From Tunturibacter psychrotolerans (GTDB lineage Bacteria > Acidobacteriota > Terriglobia > Terriglobales > Acidobacteriaceae): a DNA stretch of 64,000 bases. The translations under genes were made by a program, and so were the position numbers. The notes under the pieces are model-generated. The model worked only from the letters and a program-made list of their open reading frames with translations. It was not told the origin of the DNA and did not search any database. Positions 26,529 to 35,047 of the stretch are shown here, piece after piece (position 1 is the stretch's first letter; the number at the start of each line of letters is the position of its first letter). Location of the stretch: contig NZ_CP132942.1 of NCBI RefSeq assembly GCF_040359615.1, positions 2,418,001-2,482,000 of the forward strand, written 5' to 3'.

Positions 26529-26927
26529 ATGCAAGTGAAGAGACTAGGATTTTTCGTTTTGGCGTCTGCGCTTACTGTATCGACGTCAGCCGGCTTTGCC
26601 GTCGCTCAGGATAGCGTCGGACATGACGCGAAGGCTGTTGGAACCGACACGAAAGATGCAACTAAAGATGCGGGCCATGGCATAGCCACTGGGTCTGAAA
26701 AGACCGCTTCCGGCACGAAGAAGGTCTATCACAAGACCGTCAGCGGGACCAAGACCGCAGCCGATAAGACCGCCACTGGCACCAAGACAGTCGCCGATAA
26801 GACAGCCGACGGCACTAAAACCGTAGGTAAGGATATCGGTCATGGCACCAAGACCGCGGCCAGGGACACAGCGCACGGCACCGAAAAGGTCGGCGATAAG
26901 ATCGTCGGCAAGCCTACTCCGCAGTAG
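26529..26927 (+). CDS. Exported small protein with tandem 11-residue repeats (LEA group 3-like)
   Basis: 132 residues. A signal peptide (1-26, cut after FAVA) is followed by a hydrophilic, Lys/Thr/Asp-rich protein with no cysteine or tryptophan. From residue 62 to 127 the sequence is six exact 11-residue units, each beginning GTK or GTE: GTKKVYHKTVS, GTKTAADKTAT, GTKTVADKTAD, GTKTVGKDIGH, GTKTAARDTAH, GTEKVGDKIVG. Two more degenerate units lie at 38-48 and 51-61. An 11-residue period of this composition is the hallmark of group 3 LEA proteins, which form amphipathic helices on drying and protect membranes or proteins. Desiccation protection in the envelope is inference. Confidence 0.8.
   Translation: MQVKRLGFFVLASALTVSTSAGFAVAQDSVGHDAKAVGTDTKDATKDAGHGIATGSEKTASGTKKVYHKTVSGTKTAADKTATGTKTVADKTADGTKTVGKDIGHGTKTAARDTAHGTEKVGDKIVGKPTPQ
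26712..26909 (+). repeat. Six tandem 33-bp in-frame repeats
   Basis: The DNA encoding residues 62-127 of the exported repeat protein consists of six degenerate 33-nt units. Sequence identity is highest between units two and three (ACCGCC and AAGACA blocks recur). Such arrays can expand or contract by slippage. Confidence 0.8.
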
Positions 26928-26986
26928 TCCTCTCACCACAGCGCTCTCCCTTGATCCCCTGCGTTACCGGGGCTCAAGGGAAAGCC

Positions 26987-27967
26987 TTAATTTGCAATAT
27001 GTAATGTGTTCGAGATTTGCTTCGGCCACATTACTGCCGTCGCGAGCGCTACCAGGGCCACCCAATAGAGATCCGCTCCCAGCAGATGCAGGATCTGCAT
27101 CCACACCGGCGCCAGTAGAAGAACATCCGCTAGCCCGAGGGCAAATTGGAAGGCAAGCAGTGCGACGACAATTGCCGCTAGCTTGCCCTCTCCAGCTCGC
27201 TTTGCTTGTCCGATCAGCCACAGCACGAATACCGCTGCGATTACAGCGCTGACCGGGTGTACGCCACGCAGCCGCAGCAGCCAGGGCGAATCTGCTGCAA
27301 AGTCCTGAGCGAACGCTGCTCGCAACGAGGAAGCAGGGAACAGAGTGTCTCCCAACGCAGCAAGGGATCCGCTGACCCCGACCACCAGGGTCGCTCCGAG
27401 CCCGAGCAAAGCCCAAGTTTTTTTCGTTTTTCTTCCCCTCAGCTCCGCCCATCGCTGTCCCGTGGTCAGTAGCCGGGCGGTCAGGGTCAAGGCGGCGAGG
27501 AGCAACAACGTATTACTCAGATGAATGGAGAGCACCACGACTCGTCCCATGGACTGATTGCCCGTGACATACCCGAGCTTCACCAGCAACGCGCCGAGAA
27601 AAGCCTCATTGAGCAGCAATAGCATGGACGCAATGGCGAACGCTCGTGCCGCGTGACCCTTCACGGTGCCGCGGAAGGTCCAGATCAGCAGACCCACTAC
27701 TAAGAAGGTTGAACCGCCGGTCATGCAGCGATGTGTAAATTCAATGATGGTGTCGATTCGAGGCGAGAGCGGAATTACCTGTCCATTGCAGAGTGGCCAA
27801 TGGTTTCCGCATCCGGCGCCAGATCCTGTGGCCCGTACCAGTGCTCCCCAAAGGATTACCAGCACGTTGTAGCCGACGACGGCCCAACCAAACCGCACCA
27901 GCGCAAGAGGCACTTCAAGCCTCGTCGTCGAACCACCCGGCACCTTCACTGCTCCAGCCGTAGCCAT
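26987..27967 (-). CDS. ctaA: Heme A synthase (COX15/CtaA family)
   Basis: A 326-residue membrane protein that oxidises heme O to heme A for aa3-type cytochrome oxidase. Eight hydrophobic segments are visible. The signature LVRATGSGAGCG with NHWPLCNG follows the first helix. Candidate heme-ligand histidines lie in EFTHRC (near residue 80) and at the ends of later helices (SIHLSN and GVHPVSA). The cysteine pair in CGNHWPLC is typical of bacterial CtaA. No ctaB or cox genes are in the window, so it stands alone. Confidence 0.9.
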   Translation of the reverse strand: MATAGAVKVPGGSTTRLEVPLALVRFGWAVVGYNVLVILWGALVRATGSGAGCGNHWPLCNGQVIPLSPRIDTIIEFTHRCMTGGSTFLVVGLLIWTFRGTVKGHAARAFAIASMLLLLNEAFLGALLVKLGYVTGNQSMGRVVVLSIHLSNTLLLLAALTLTARLLTTGQRWAELRGRKTKKTWALLGLGATLVVGVSGSLAALGDTLFPASSLRAAFAQDFAADSPWLLRLRGVHPVSAVIAAVFVLWLIGQAKRAGEGKLAAIVVALLAFQFALGLADVLLLAPVWMQILHLLGADLYWVALVALATAVMWPKQISNTLHIAN

Positions 27968-28008
27968 AGCTTTATTCTACGCAGCTTTGACGAGGCTGTT
28001 TCAAGGCC

Positions 28009-28860
28009 CTACCCGTTCGCCAACTCCTTCGCTCGCTGGGTCGCTCGCTTCACCGCTTTGATCAAAGTTACGCGAAGGCCGCCCTCTTCGAGCTCGAGGA
28101 TGCCATCGACGGTGCATCCTGCAGGCGTCGTTACGGCGTCCTTGAGCAAGGCAGGGTGGTATCCGGTTTCGAGCACCATCCTCGCCGAACCCAACGTCGT
28201 CTGCGCAGCGAGTAGTGTCGCAATATCGCGCGGTAGTCCTACGTTCACGCCAGCTTCGGCGAGCGCTTCGATGATGATGTAGAGAAACGCCGGGCCGGAG
28301 CCTGAAAGCCCGGTCACTGCGTCCATATGCTTTTCATCGACAACGACCGTACGGCCGACCGTCTGGAAGATCTTCTGCGCTACTGCCATCTGTTCCGCAG
28401 AGACGAACCGGCCACTGCAGAGTGCCGTAATACCTGCAGCCAGCATAGCCGGAGTGTTTGGCATCGCGCGGATCACAGCAAGTTCGCATCCCGCACCTTC
28501 TTCGATACTGCGTGTCTTCACCGACGCTGCAAAAGACAGTACGGTCTTCTTTGGAGTGAGGGCGGGTTTGATCTCCTCGATCACAGCAGGCACCTGTGTA
28601 GGCTTTACACCCAGCAAAATCACATCCGCGAGTTGCGCTGCTGCGAGATTGTCGGTGGTGACCTCAACGCCGAACTGTGCCGACAATGCTTGCGCTCGCT
28701 CCGCATGTTGAACAGTGGCAAAGATCTGTTCCGGCGCCAGCAGGTTGTTCTTCAAGAAGGCTTGCAGCAGGATGCCGCCCATCTTTCCTGCGCCCAATAC
28801 CGCTACCCGCAGCCCCGGCATCACCGGAGCTGGAACCATCACTTCATAGCTTTCGCTCAT
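28009..28860 (-). CDS. proC: Pyrroline-5-carboxylate reductase
   Basis: About 283 residues from ATG 28860; an in-frame TTG two codons upstream is less likely. It catalyses the last step of proline synthesis, reducing pyrroline-5-carboxylate with NAD(P)H. The N-terminal Rossmann motif is VAVLGAGKMGG; AVIRAMPNTPA and the C-terminal block GLSGSGPAFLYIIIEALAEAG are characteristic of ProC, with TTPAGCTVDGI near the end. It follows the ctaA gene's 5' end on the same strand with a 42-bp gap, and no other proline gene is nearby. Confidence 0.95.
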   Translation of the reverse strand: MSESYEVMVPAPVMPGLRVAVLGAGKMGGILLQAFLKNNLLAPEQIFATVQHAERAQALSAQFGVEVTTDNLAAAQLADVILLGVKPTQVPAVIEEIKPALTPKKTVLSFAASVKTRSIEEGAGCELAVIRAMPNTPAMLAAGITALCSGRFVSAEQMAVAQKIFQTVGRTVVVDEKHMDAVTGLSGSGPAFLYIIIEALAEAGVNVGLPRDIATLLAAQTTLGSARMVLETGYHPALLKDAVTTPAGCTVDGILELEEGGLRVTLIKAVKRATQRAKELANG

Positions 28861-28897
28861 CCCCAAAGGCTATCAGACAGCGCTTTTTTCACGCAGG

Positions 28898-30703
28898 CTA
28901 CTCTTTCTGAGCAGCGATCCAGGCATCGATCCGCTGCTCAAGAACGTCCATCGGAAGCGCGCCGGAGTCGAGCACCTGATCGTGAAACGCCTTGATGTCG
29001 AACTTGGGACCAAGCGCTGTCTTCGCGCGTTCCCGTAGTTCGAGGATCTTCAACTGGCCCATCTTGTATCCCAGCGCCTGCGCCGGCCACGCGATGTAGC
29101 GGTCCACCTCGGACTGGATGTTGGTCTCGTCGATGGCCGAATGATCGTGGAAGTAATCGACCATCTGCTGTCGCGTCCAGTGCTGCGAGTGAACGCCGGT
29201 GTCGACTACAAGCCGTATCGCTCGCCAGATATCCGCCTCCAGACGCCCGTAGTCGCTGTAAGGGTCTTTGTAGAAGCCGACGTCCTTGCCAAGGCGCTCG
29301 CTGTAGAGTCCCCAGCCCTCGGTGTAGGCCGTGTAGTAGGTGTACTTCCGGAACTCCGGAATGCCAGTCAGCTCTTGCGCGATTGAGATCTGTAGGTGGT
29401 GGCCGGGAATCCCCTCGTGATACGACACTGCTTCAACCGGAGCTAACGAGCGCTCCGCGAAGTTGTACTCGTTAACATACACTCGGCCGGGTCTGCTTCC
29501 GTCGGCTGTGCCGTTGTCGTAGTACGCAGCCGACTGATCTTTCTCCATGTACGCCGGCACTGGAACGATCTCCAGCGGAGCCTTCGGGAGACGGCCGAAT
29601 AACTCAGGCAGTTTCGGCTTCATCCCGGCGATGTATCCCTTGTAATCATCGATGAGTGCTTCGGCAGAGGCGGGATGCTCTTTCGGATTGGACTTCAACG
29701 CAGCGCTGAAGGTTTTGATGTCCGCGAAGCCAAGGCTCTTCACAATTGCCAGCATCTCGGCCTCATCGCGCTTCACTTCATCGAGTCCAATCTGGTGAAT
29801 CTCTGCTGCCGTCTTGTTCAGCGTTGTGCTCTGGCGAATGCGAAATGCGTAGTAGGCCTCTCCGTCCGGGAGAGCTGTAGCGCCAATCTCCTTGCGCGAC
29901 TTCGGGATGTACTCTGCCTTCAAAAATCCGGCAAACCTTTTGTAGGACGGCAGTACGTTGGTCGAGATTGCATCGAGCATCTCGGACGAAATTCGTTTCT
30001 GCTCCGCTGCACTCACGGTCTTAGGAAACTTTTTGAGTGGCAGTGCAAAGGGACTTTCCTCCGGCTTCTGATTCGCCAGCGCCTGAGTCTGCACCAGCGC
30101 CTTCTCCATCAGGTACTGCACCTGTACCCGGCCTTCATCCGCGCCCAAATCCATGTTCGTCATGATCTGCGAGAAGGCATTCGGGATCTTTTTCAGACGT
30201 GTTATGTAGTCGTCGTAGTCTTTTACGGAGTCAAACTGCAGCCGCTCCGGCAGCTGAGCTAAGTCGGTATGGAAGCCGTAAAACTGATTGACCGGCATCT
30301 CCCACTCTTTGAACTTCGCTCCCTCCTGCTCTTCGATGAGCTGTCGCAACATCAGATCCGCGGACAGTTTTTCCTGATCGGTAAGGCCTGTTGTATCGAT
30401 CTCGGAAAGCTTCTCAATGTAGTCGCGGCCACGCGCCAACGTGGCGTTCAACGCCTGGGTCGAGTAGTCCGTAAGCTGATCGTCGTAGCGTTTATCGCCG
30501 ATTGAGGAAGCAAACTCGGGCGAACGCTTCAGGCGGTCCTCCCATATCTGCGTGAAGAGAGTGGATAGGGCTTTGCTCTGCGATGCGACTGACGGAGCGG
30601 CAGGCGCCGTTGCTGTCGACTGTGCCTGCATCGTCTTCGTCGGTACGCTCAAACAGCAAACAACTACCAGCCCACGCACACCGCCTAACCACAATCTCGT
30701 CAT
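28898..30703 (-). CDS. DUF885 family secreted protein
   Basis: 601 residues from ATG 30703, four bases behind GAGGAG; a TTG four codons earlier would overlap that ribosome site. It has a signal peptide (hydrophobic to about residue 24), then a long helical domain. The conserved DUF885 motif is HEGIPGHH around residue 425-432, preceded by SY and followed by LQISIAQE, and resembles a zinc-metallopeptidase HExxxH site. The family is widespread in Acidobacteriota and usually predicted to be an exported metallo-hydrolase of unknown substrate. The C-terminus (HDQVLDSGALPMDVLE) is also family-typical. Confidence 0.88.
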   Translation of the reverse strand: MTRLWLGGVRGLVVVCCLSVPTKTMQAQSTATAPAAPSVASQSKALSTLFTQIWEDRLKRSPEFASSIGDKRYDDQLTDYSTQALNATLARGRDYIEKLSEIDTTGLTDQEKLSADLMLRQLIEEQEGAKFKEWEMPVNQFYGFHTDLAQLPERLQFDSVKDYDDYITRLKKIPNAFSQIMTNMDLGADEGRVQVQYLMEKALVQTQALANQKPEESPFALPLKKFPKTVSAAEQKRISSEMLDAISTNVLPSYKRFAGFLKAEYIPKSRKEIGATALPDGEAYYAFRIRQSTTLNKTAAEIHQIGLDEVKRDEAEMLAIVKSLGFADIKTFSAALKSNPKEHPASAEALIDDYKGYIAGMKPKLPELFGRLPKAPLEIVPVPAYMEKDQSAAYYDNGTADGSRPGRVYVNEYNFAERSLAPVEAVSYHEGIPGHHLQISIAQELTGIPEFRKYTYYTAYTEGWGLYSERLGKDVGFYKDPYSDYGRLEADIWRAIRLVVDTGVHSQHWTRQQMVDYFHDHSAIDETNIQSEVDRYIAWPAQALGYKMGQLKILELRERAKTALGPKFDIKAFHDQVLDSGALPMDVLEQRIDAWIAAQKE

Positions 30704-30806
30704 GATTCTCCTCAATCCTGAGGTTTAGTCTAACGTGACGAGGCGTGTATCCGCAGTCCCACCGTTATTGCATCTGAGGCGTCGTTTCGCGATGTGGGTC
30801 GAGATT

Positions 30807-31811
30807 CTACTGCAAAACAGTCGAAGCCGAGGCGTCCAGCATCCGGTATAACGTCGAACGGCTGATCCCCAGCACCTCCGCCGCGCGCACTTTGTTGCCT
30901 CCGCAGTCCTTCAAAACCCGCATCACATGTTGTTCGACGACATCCTGCAATCGCGCGCTCTCTGCGATCCCCTCCACTGTCGATGACGGAGCATTCTCTT
31001 CCGCGAGCGCAGGCAGGTGATGCTTTTCCAGTACCTCTCCCTCAACTCGCGACAGGCTGCTCCGTACAATGCCTTTCAGCTCCCGTACATTTCCCGGCCA
31101 GCTGTAGTTAAGCATGCGTTCCATCGCTTCGTCGGAGATTGAGGGCACCTTCCTGCGGTAAAGCGGCGCCAGTTGAGACATAAAATACTTTGCCAGATCC
31201 GGGATGTCGTCTCTTCGTGCGCGTAGCGGGGGCAGCGTGATCTCCACCATGGCGAACCGTTGGTAGAGTTCTTGTTGAAATCGTCCGGCAGAGGCTAAGA
31301 TCTTCAGGTTTTCGCTCGTCGCTGCAATCATCCGCAGATCGAGCTTGCAGGTCTCCATTTGATTCTGCACGTGATTCTGCGTCGAGTCATGACGCCGCAG
31401 CAGGCGTAACAGGCGAAGTTGTGTCTGCAAGGGCATCTCGTGGATTCCATGAAGAAAGAGCGTTCCGCGATGAGCCATCTTCGTCAGACAGCCAAGTGCA
31501 TCCGCATTCTCTTTCAGATGCTCGGCAACGGCTTCTTCAAGAGCCGCCCCGTGACATACAACAAACGGGCCGTCGGCCACGTGGCTCATTCCATGCAGTG
31601 CACGAGCCACCTGTTCTTTTCCGGTTCCGGCCTCGCCGCTTATCAGCACCGTTCGAAAGTGTGGGCCGATCCGCTGCACCTGCAACCTCAGCCTTTTGAT
31701 CTCCGCGCTATAGCCCACGATCTCGAAACCGTTGCCCTTGGGCCAGGGCTCTTCGACAAGTCCGCGAGAAGGTTCGATGAAGGTAGGAGAATCAGATCGC
31801 GTGATCGACAT
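30807..31811 (-). CDS. AAA+ regulator resembling sigma-54 activators but lacking GAFTGA and a normal Walker B
   Basis: A 334-residue protein with a short N-terminus (no receiver, GAF or PAS domain), an AAA+ domain at about 30-265 and a Fis-type helix-turn-helix at about 290-330 (NKVRAAEVLGISRSTLYRML). Walker A is intact (GEAGTGKE, 59-66). The segment that should hold the sigma-54-contacting GAFTGA loop (about 88-112) has no such sequence. Walker B reads TLFLHG (117-122) where TLFLDE is expected, so both catalytic acids are replaced. The arginine-finger region (RARRDDIPDLAKYF) and WPGNVREL are present. It is unlikely to open sigma-54 promoters; it may be a DNA-binding repressor or scaffold. 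That role is inference. Confidence 0.85.
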   Translation of the reverse strand: MSITRSDSPTFIEPSRGLVEEPWPKGNGFEIVGYSAEIKRLRLQVQRIGPHFRTVLISGEAGTGKEQVARALHGMSHVADGPFVVCHGAALEEAVAEHLKENADALGCLTKMAHRGTLFLHGIHEMPLQTQLRLLRLLRRHDSTQNHVQNQMETCKLDLRMIAATSENLKILASAGRFQQELYQRFAMVEITLPPLRARRDDIPDLAKYFMSQLAPLYRRKVPSISDEAMERMLNYSWPGNVRELKGIVRSSLSRVEGEVLEKHHLPALAEENAPSSTVEGIAESARLQDVVEQHVMRVLKDCGGNKVRAAEVLGISRSTLYRMLDASASTVLQ

Positions 31812-31862
31812 GGCTGTTTCTTACATCGGCAAAATTCAGCTTCCGTTCAGCAACAAAACGCG

Positions 31863-31902
31863 AAAAAACCGGAGACCGCCTAGTGCTGCAGCGAGTCTCC
31901 GG
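31863..31902 (-). terminator. Rho-independent terminator after bacilliredoxin gene
   Basis: Read on the reverse strand, CCGGAGAC (31902-31895) pairs with GTCTCCGG (31876-31869), followed by six T (31868-31863). It lies 26 bp past the stop of the bacilliredoxin gene and 52 bp before the start of the AAA+ gene, so those two genes are separate units. Confidence 0.85.
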
Positions 31903-31927
31903 CTTTAGATTTCAACAGCTTCCGGGC

Positions 31928-32353
31928 TTAGGCAGTCGTCGGCGCGCAGTAAGTATCAAACGCACGCTGGAGCTCCTGGGCAATCGCCGGGGCGGTCGAG
32001 GTTTCGATCGCCGAACGCTGCATCAGGTAGACCAACTGGCCGTCGCGCAGAATGGCAATCGCCGGCGAGGTAGGAGGATGTCCGCCGAAGTAGCTACGCG
32101 CCTTCTCGGTTGCGTCGCGGTCCTGTCCCGCGAACACGGTCACGGAGTGATCAGGCTTTGCGGTATGCTGCATCGCCAGACGAACTCCCGGGCGCATCTT
32201 GCCGGCTGCACAACCGCAGATGGAATTGACCACCACCATCGTTGTTCCCGGCTTTGCAATCGCCGCGTCCACCTCGGCTGCACTACGGACCTCCGTCAAG
32301 CCGGCGCGCGTCAACTCTTCGCGCATTGGAATCACCATAATCTCTGGATACAT
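31928..32353 (-). CDS. Bacilliredoxin, BrxA/BrxB (YphP/YqiW) family
   Basis: A 141-residue thioredoxin-fold protein with the CGC active site (C46-G47-C48 in NSICGCAAG) that defines bacilliredoxins. These proteins remove bacillithiol from mixed disulfides on oxidised proteins. MYPEIMVIPMR at the N-terminus and FGGHPPTSPAIA near 90-105 are family-typical. A GGGAGAG precedes the ATG. The finding implies that the organism makes bacillithiol, in line with the bacillithiol pathway being known outside Firmicutes. It is divergent from murB across 127 bp. Confidence 0.9.
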   Translation of the reverse strand: MYPEIMVIPMREELTRAGLTEVRSAAEVDAAIAKPGTTMVVVNSICGCAAGKMRPGVRLAMQHTAKPDHSVTVFAGQDRDATEKARSYFGGHPPTSPAIAILRDGQLVYLMQRSAIETSTAPAIAQELQRAFDTYCAPTTA

Positions 32354-32480
32354 AACACTCTCCCTTTAACCCTTTTTGCTCGCGGGTAAAAGCCGCGCTT
32401 CTCTCGATTGTACGGTCTCGCGCCCTCGCCGCGCCACCTCTGTCTCTGGAACGGGCCGCCGGTGTTGTACTCTCTAACCC

Positions 32481-33566
32481 GTGCCCCCTCGCGACCTCCA
32501 AATTCAGGAGAACATTCCTCTCGCCCCTTACACGACCTTCCGCATCGGCGGGCCTGCTCGTTTTTTCTGCGAAGTCACTACTAGGGAGCAGCTTCTTGAG
32601 GCTGTTACCTTCGCACGAGAACGGAGCCTACCCATATTTGTGCTCGGCGGAGGCAGCAATCTGCTGGTGACCGATCGAGGCTTTGACGGCCTGGTCCTTC
32701 GTGTCAAAATCGAGGGAGCTATCACTATCGGCGGCGGCTACCGAGACGATAGGCCCAAGCAAACGAGCGTGACCTACGATGTCCCCGGCGGAATGGATTG
32801 GGACGCCTTTGTTCTAAAAGTCGCCAAGGCTGATATCACGGGTATCGAGTGTCTTGCAGGCATCCCAGGTCTCGTTGGAGGGGCACCCATTCAGAACATC
32901 GGAGCCTATGGACAGGAGGTCTCCACCAGCATTCTTTGGGTTCATGTACTCGATCTTGAAACCCTCAACTTTGTCAGTCTGACTGCCGAACAGTGTGGCT
33001 TCGCCTATCGCCGCAGCATCTTCAACACCACCCATCGCAATCGGTACATCGTCATCTCGGTAACCTTCCGGATGGACCTCGATGCAACACCGAGTCTCCG
33101 CTATGCGGATCTGAAAGATTATTTTTCGAGTCGCACTTCAGCGCCAAAGCCGATTGAGATCTATCACGCTGTTCGCAATATTCGTCAGGGCAAGGGCATG
33201 CTGATCGTCGAAGGCGAGGCGGACTGCCGCAGCGCGGGCTCCTTCTTCAAAAACCCGGTAGTTCCAACTGCAGTCTTGCACAATATCGCCGCCACATTGA
33301 CCCTCCCTGCCGACAAGATTCCCCATTGGACGGCTGGTGAAGACATGGTCAAGCTACCTGCGGCGTGGCTTCTCGAGCGCGCAGGTTTCGTGAAGGGCTT
33401 TCATCTCGGCGAGGCGGGCATCTCCTCCCGCCACACCCTTGCTCTGATCAATCGTGGTCATGCGACCTTCGCCGACATCGCTCTTCTCCGCGATACGATT
33501 CAGCGCGAAGTTGCATCTCGTTTCGGCATTCAGCTTGAACAGGAGCCGGTCCAGGTGGGGCTCTAA
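32481..33566 (+). CDS. murB: UDP-N-acetylenolpyruvoylglucosamine reductase
   Basis: A 361-residue cytoplasmic flavoenzyme that makes UDP-N-acetylmuramate. FAD-binding motifs are TTFRIGGPA and VLGGGSNLLVTD, then GIPGLVGGAPIQNIGAYGQE. The catalytic serine block is CRSAGSFFKNP, and the C-terminal catalytic glutamate region is FHLGEAGISSRH. The presence of YRRSIFN and the longer C-terminus place it with the type I (E. coli-like) enzymes. The start is GTG 32481. No other mur or division gene is adjacent. The stop codon overlaps the stop of the convergent modC gene. Confidence 0.95.
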   Translation: MPPRDLQIQENIPLAPYTTFRIGGPARFFCEVTTREQLLEAVTFARERSLPIFVLGGGSNLLVTDRGFDGLVLRVKIEGAITIGGGYRDDRPKQTSVTYDVPGGMDWDAFVLKVAKADITGIECLAGIPGLVGGAPIQNIGAYGQEVSTSILWVHVLDLETLNFVSLTAEQCGFAYRRSIFNTTHRNRYIVISVTFRMDLDATPSLRYADLKDYFSSRTSAPKPIEIYHAVRNIRQGKGMLIVEGEADCRSAGSFFKNPVVPTAVLHNIAATLTLPADKIPHWTAGEDMVKLPAAWLLERAGFVKGFHLGEAGISSRHTLALINRGHATFADIALLRDTIQREVASRFGIQLEQEPVQVGL

Positions 33567-34336
33567 GACCCACTCTTTAGCTGGCTCATCAAAAGCCGAC
33601 GCTCGTCCTTCAATGCGTCGCTCACCGGCCCTTGCTGCACAACCTTGCCATCCGCGATCCTGATCACCTCAGCATTAAGTTGAAAGGCCTCGCCTACGTC
33701 GTGTGTCACAGAGAGTACGGGAATCTTACGGAGGATAAGATATTCGCGCAGGCCGCCAACAAGTTCGTCTCGCATCGCGTAATCCAGGCCTGAGAATGGC
33801 TCATCGAGCAACAGCAGTGCTGTTCCTGGTCCGTCGAAGGTGACCGCAGAGATAACCGTGCGTGCCACTGAAACTCTCTGCTTCTCGCCTCCGCTCAACT
33901 CGTGAGGCTTTCGATCGAGGAGATCTTTGAGACGGAACAACCCTATGGTCTCTTCAACGACCTTTTTTGCATCGTCCGGCTTTGTACTCCAGCCGAGGCC
34001 ATAGACTGCATTCGACCGCACGGTCATGTTGGGAAAAAGCCGAGCCGTCTGTCCTGCGCTCCTCGCTGGTCGAAGGTGAGCGAGAACAAATACGCCAGAC
34101 TCACGATCCACCCACAGGTCGTCGCCTCGTCCGATCGAACCCGCATCGGGACGCACGAACCCGGCAATCGCGCGCAACACGGTTGTCTTACCGCTGCCGG
34201 AGGGTCCGAACAACACGGTCCACGGTTGGGTCAGCGCGAAGCTGACGTCGAGCGAAACCGTCCCCACTCGATGCTTCATCTTTACCGACAGCAGGTGTTC
34301 CGGCAGACTATCGGACAATGTCAGCCTGCCTTCCAT
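33563..34336 (-). CDS. modC: Molybdate ABC transporter ATP-binding protein
   Basis: About 257 residues. Walker A GPSGSGKTT, ABC signature LSGGEKQRVS and Walker B LLLLDEPFSGLD are intact. The C-terminal MOP/TOBE molybdate-binding domain of typical ModC is missing: the protein ends soon after the D-loop/H-loop part (LSVTHDVGEAF). I start it at ATG 34336, overlapping modB by 29 bp, but ATG 34279 is also possible and neither has a good ribosome site. It powers molybdate import with ModB and ModA upstream. Its 3' end overlaps the murB stop tail-to-tail. Confidence 0.88.
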   Translation of the reverse strand: MEGRLTLSDSLPEHLLSVKMKHRVGTVSLDVSFALTQPWTVLFGPSGSGKTTVLRAIAGFVRPDAGSIGRGDDLWVDRESGVFVLAHLRPARSAGQTARLFPNMTVRSNAVYGLGWSTKPDDAKKVVEETIGLFRLKDLLDRKPHELSGGEKQRVSVARTVISAVTFDGPGTALLLLDEPFSGLDYAMRDELVGGLREYLILRKIPVLSVTHDVGEAFQLNAEVIRIADGKVVQQGPVSDALKDERRLLMSQLKSGS

Positions 34337-34994
34337 CCACCTTGCGCATCGAGGGCAGAAGATAGATCGCCAGCAGTGCCACCGTCGCAAAACCGACCAG
34401 CACCAGCGCCGTCCGGTTCGCTGCCGCGTAGTTTCCGTCCTGCACCAGGTCGTAGAGCGAGATCGAAAGCGTCCGCGTTGCTCCCGGAATATTGCCCCCT
34501 AGCATCAGCACGACGCCAAACTCTCCAACCGTGTGCGTAAACGTCAGCACCGCGCTAGTCAGCAGGGAAGCGCGGGTCATCGGCAGCACAACCGAGACGA
34601 ACACCTTCGCGGGACTCGCGCCCAACCCGGCAGCGGCCTCGACAAATCCTCGATCCACAGCCTGAAATCCGGCCACCAGCGGTTGCACGGCAAACGGCAG
34701 GCTGTACAGCACTGATCCAATCAGCAGTCCCTCGAAGCTGAACGCCAGCGGATGACCAAAGATTCGGATCAACAGCCTTCCCGGCGCGGTCAGCGGCCCC
34801 ATCGCAATCAGCAAATAAAAGCCAAGTACTGTTGGCGGCAGCACCAGCGGCAGCGCGACCACGGTCTGCACCAGAGCACGTCCCCACCCATGTCCTGAGG
34901 CAATCCACCAGGCCAGCGGCACCGCTACTACCAGCAGAATCGCTGTCGTCCCCACCGCCAGTCGCAACGTCAGCCAGAGCGCCTCGAAATCCAT
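34308..34994 (-). CDS. modB: Molybdate ABC transporter permease
   Basis: A 228-residue inner-membrane protein with five or six helices. PLVLPPTVLGFYLLIAMGPLT and LGASPAKVFVSVVLP (the EAA coupling loop contacting the ATPase) are characteristic of ModB, as is THTVGEFGVVLMLGGNIPG. It forms the channel with ModC. The start lies 53 bp past the modA stop and the end overlaps modC, so modABC is one operon on the reverse strand. Confidence 0.93.
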   Translation of the reverse strand: MDFEALWLTLRLAVGTTAILLVVAVPLAWWIASGHGWGRALVQTVVALPLVLPPTVLGFYLLIAMGPLTAPGRLLIRIFGHPLAFSFEGLLIGSVLYSLPFAVQPLVAGFQAVDRGFVEAAAGLGASPAKVFVSVVLPMTRASLLTSAVLTFTHTVGEFGVVLMLGGNIPGATRTLSISLYDLVQDGNYAAANRTALVLVGFATVALLAIYLLPSMRKVDGRQADIVR

Positions 34995-35047
34995 ACTGCG
35001 ACAGTCTATGACATTCGCCGACGGTCACAGCGCAATACGAAGAGGGA

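Noticed and set aside
26712..26909. 33-bp tandem repeats as a CRISPR-like or VNTR array
   Set aside because: Repeats are contiguous without spacers, in frame, and lie inside a protein with a signal peptide.
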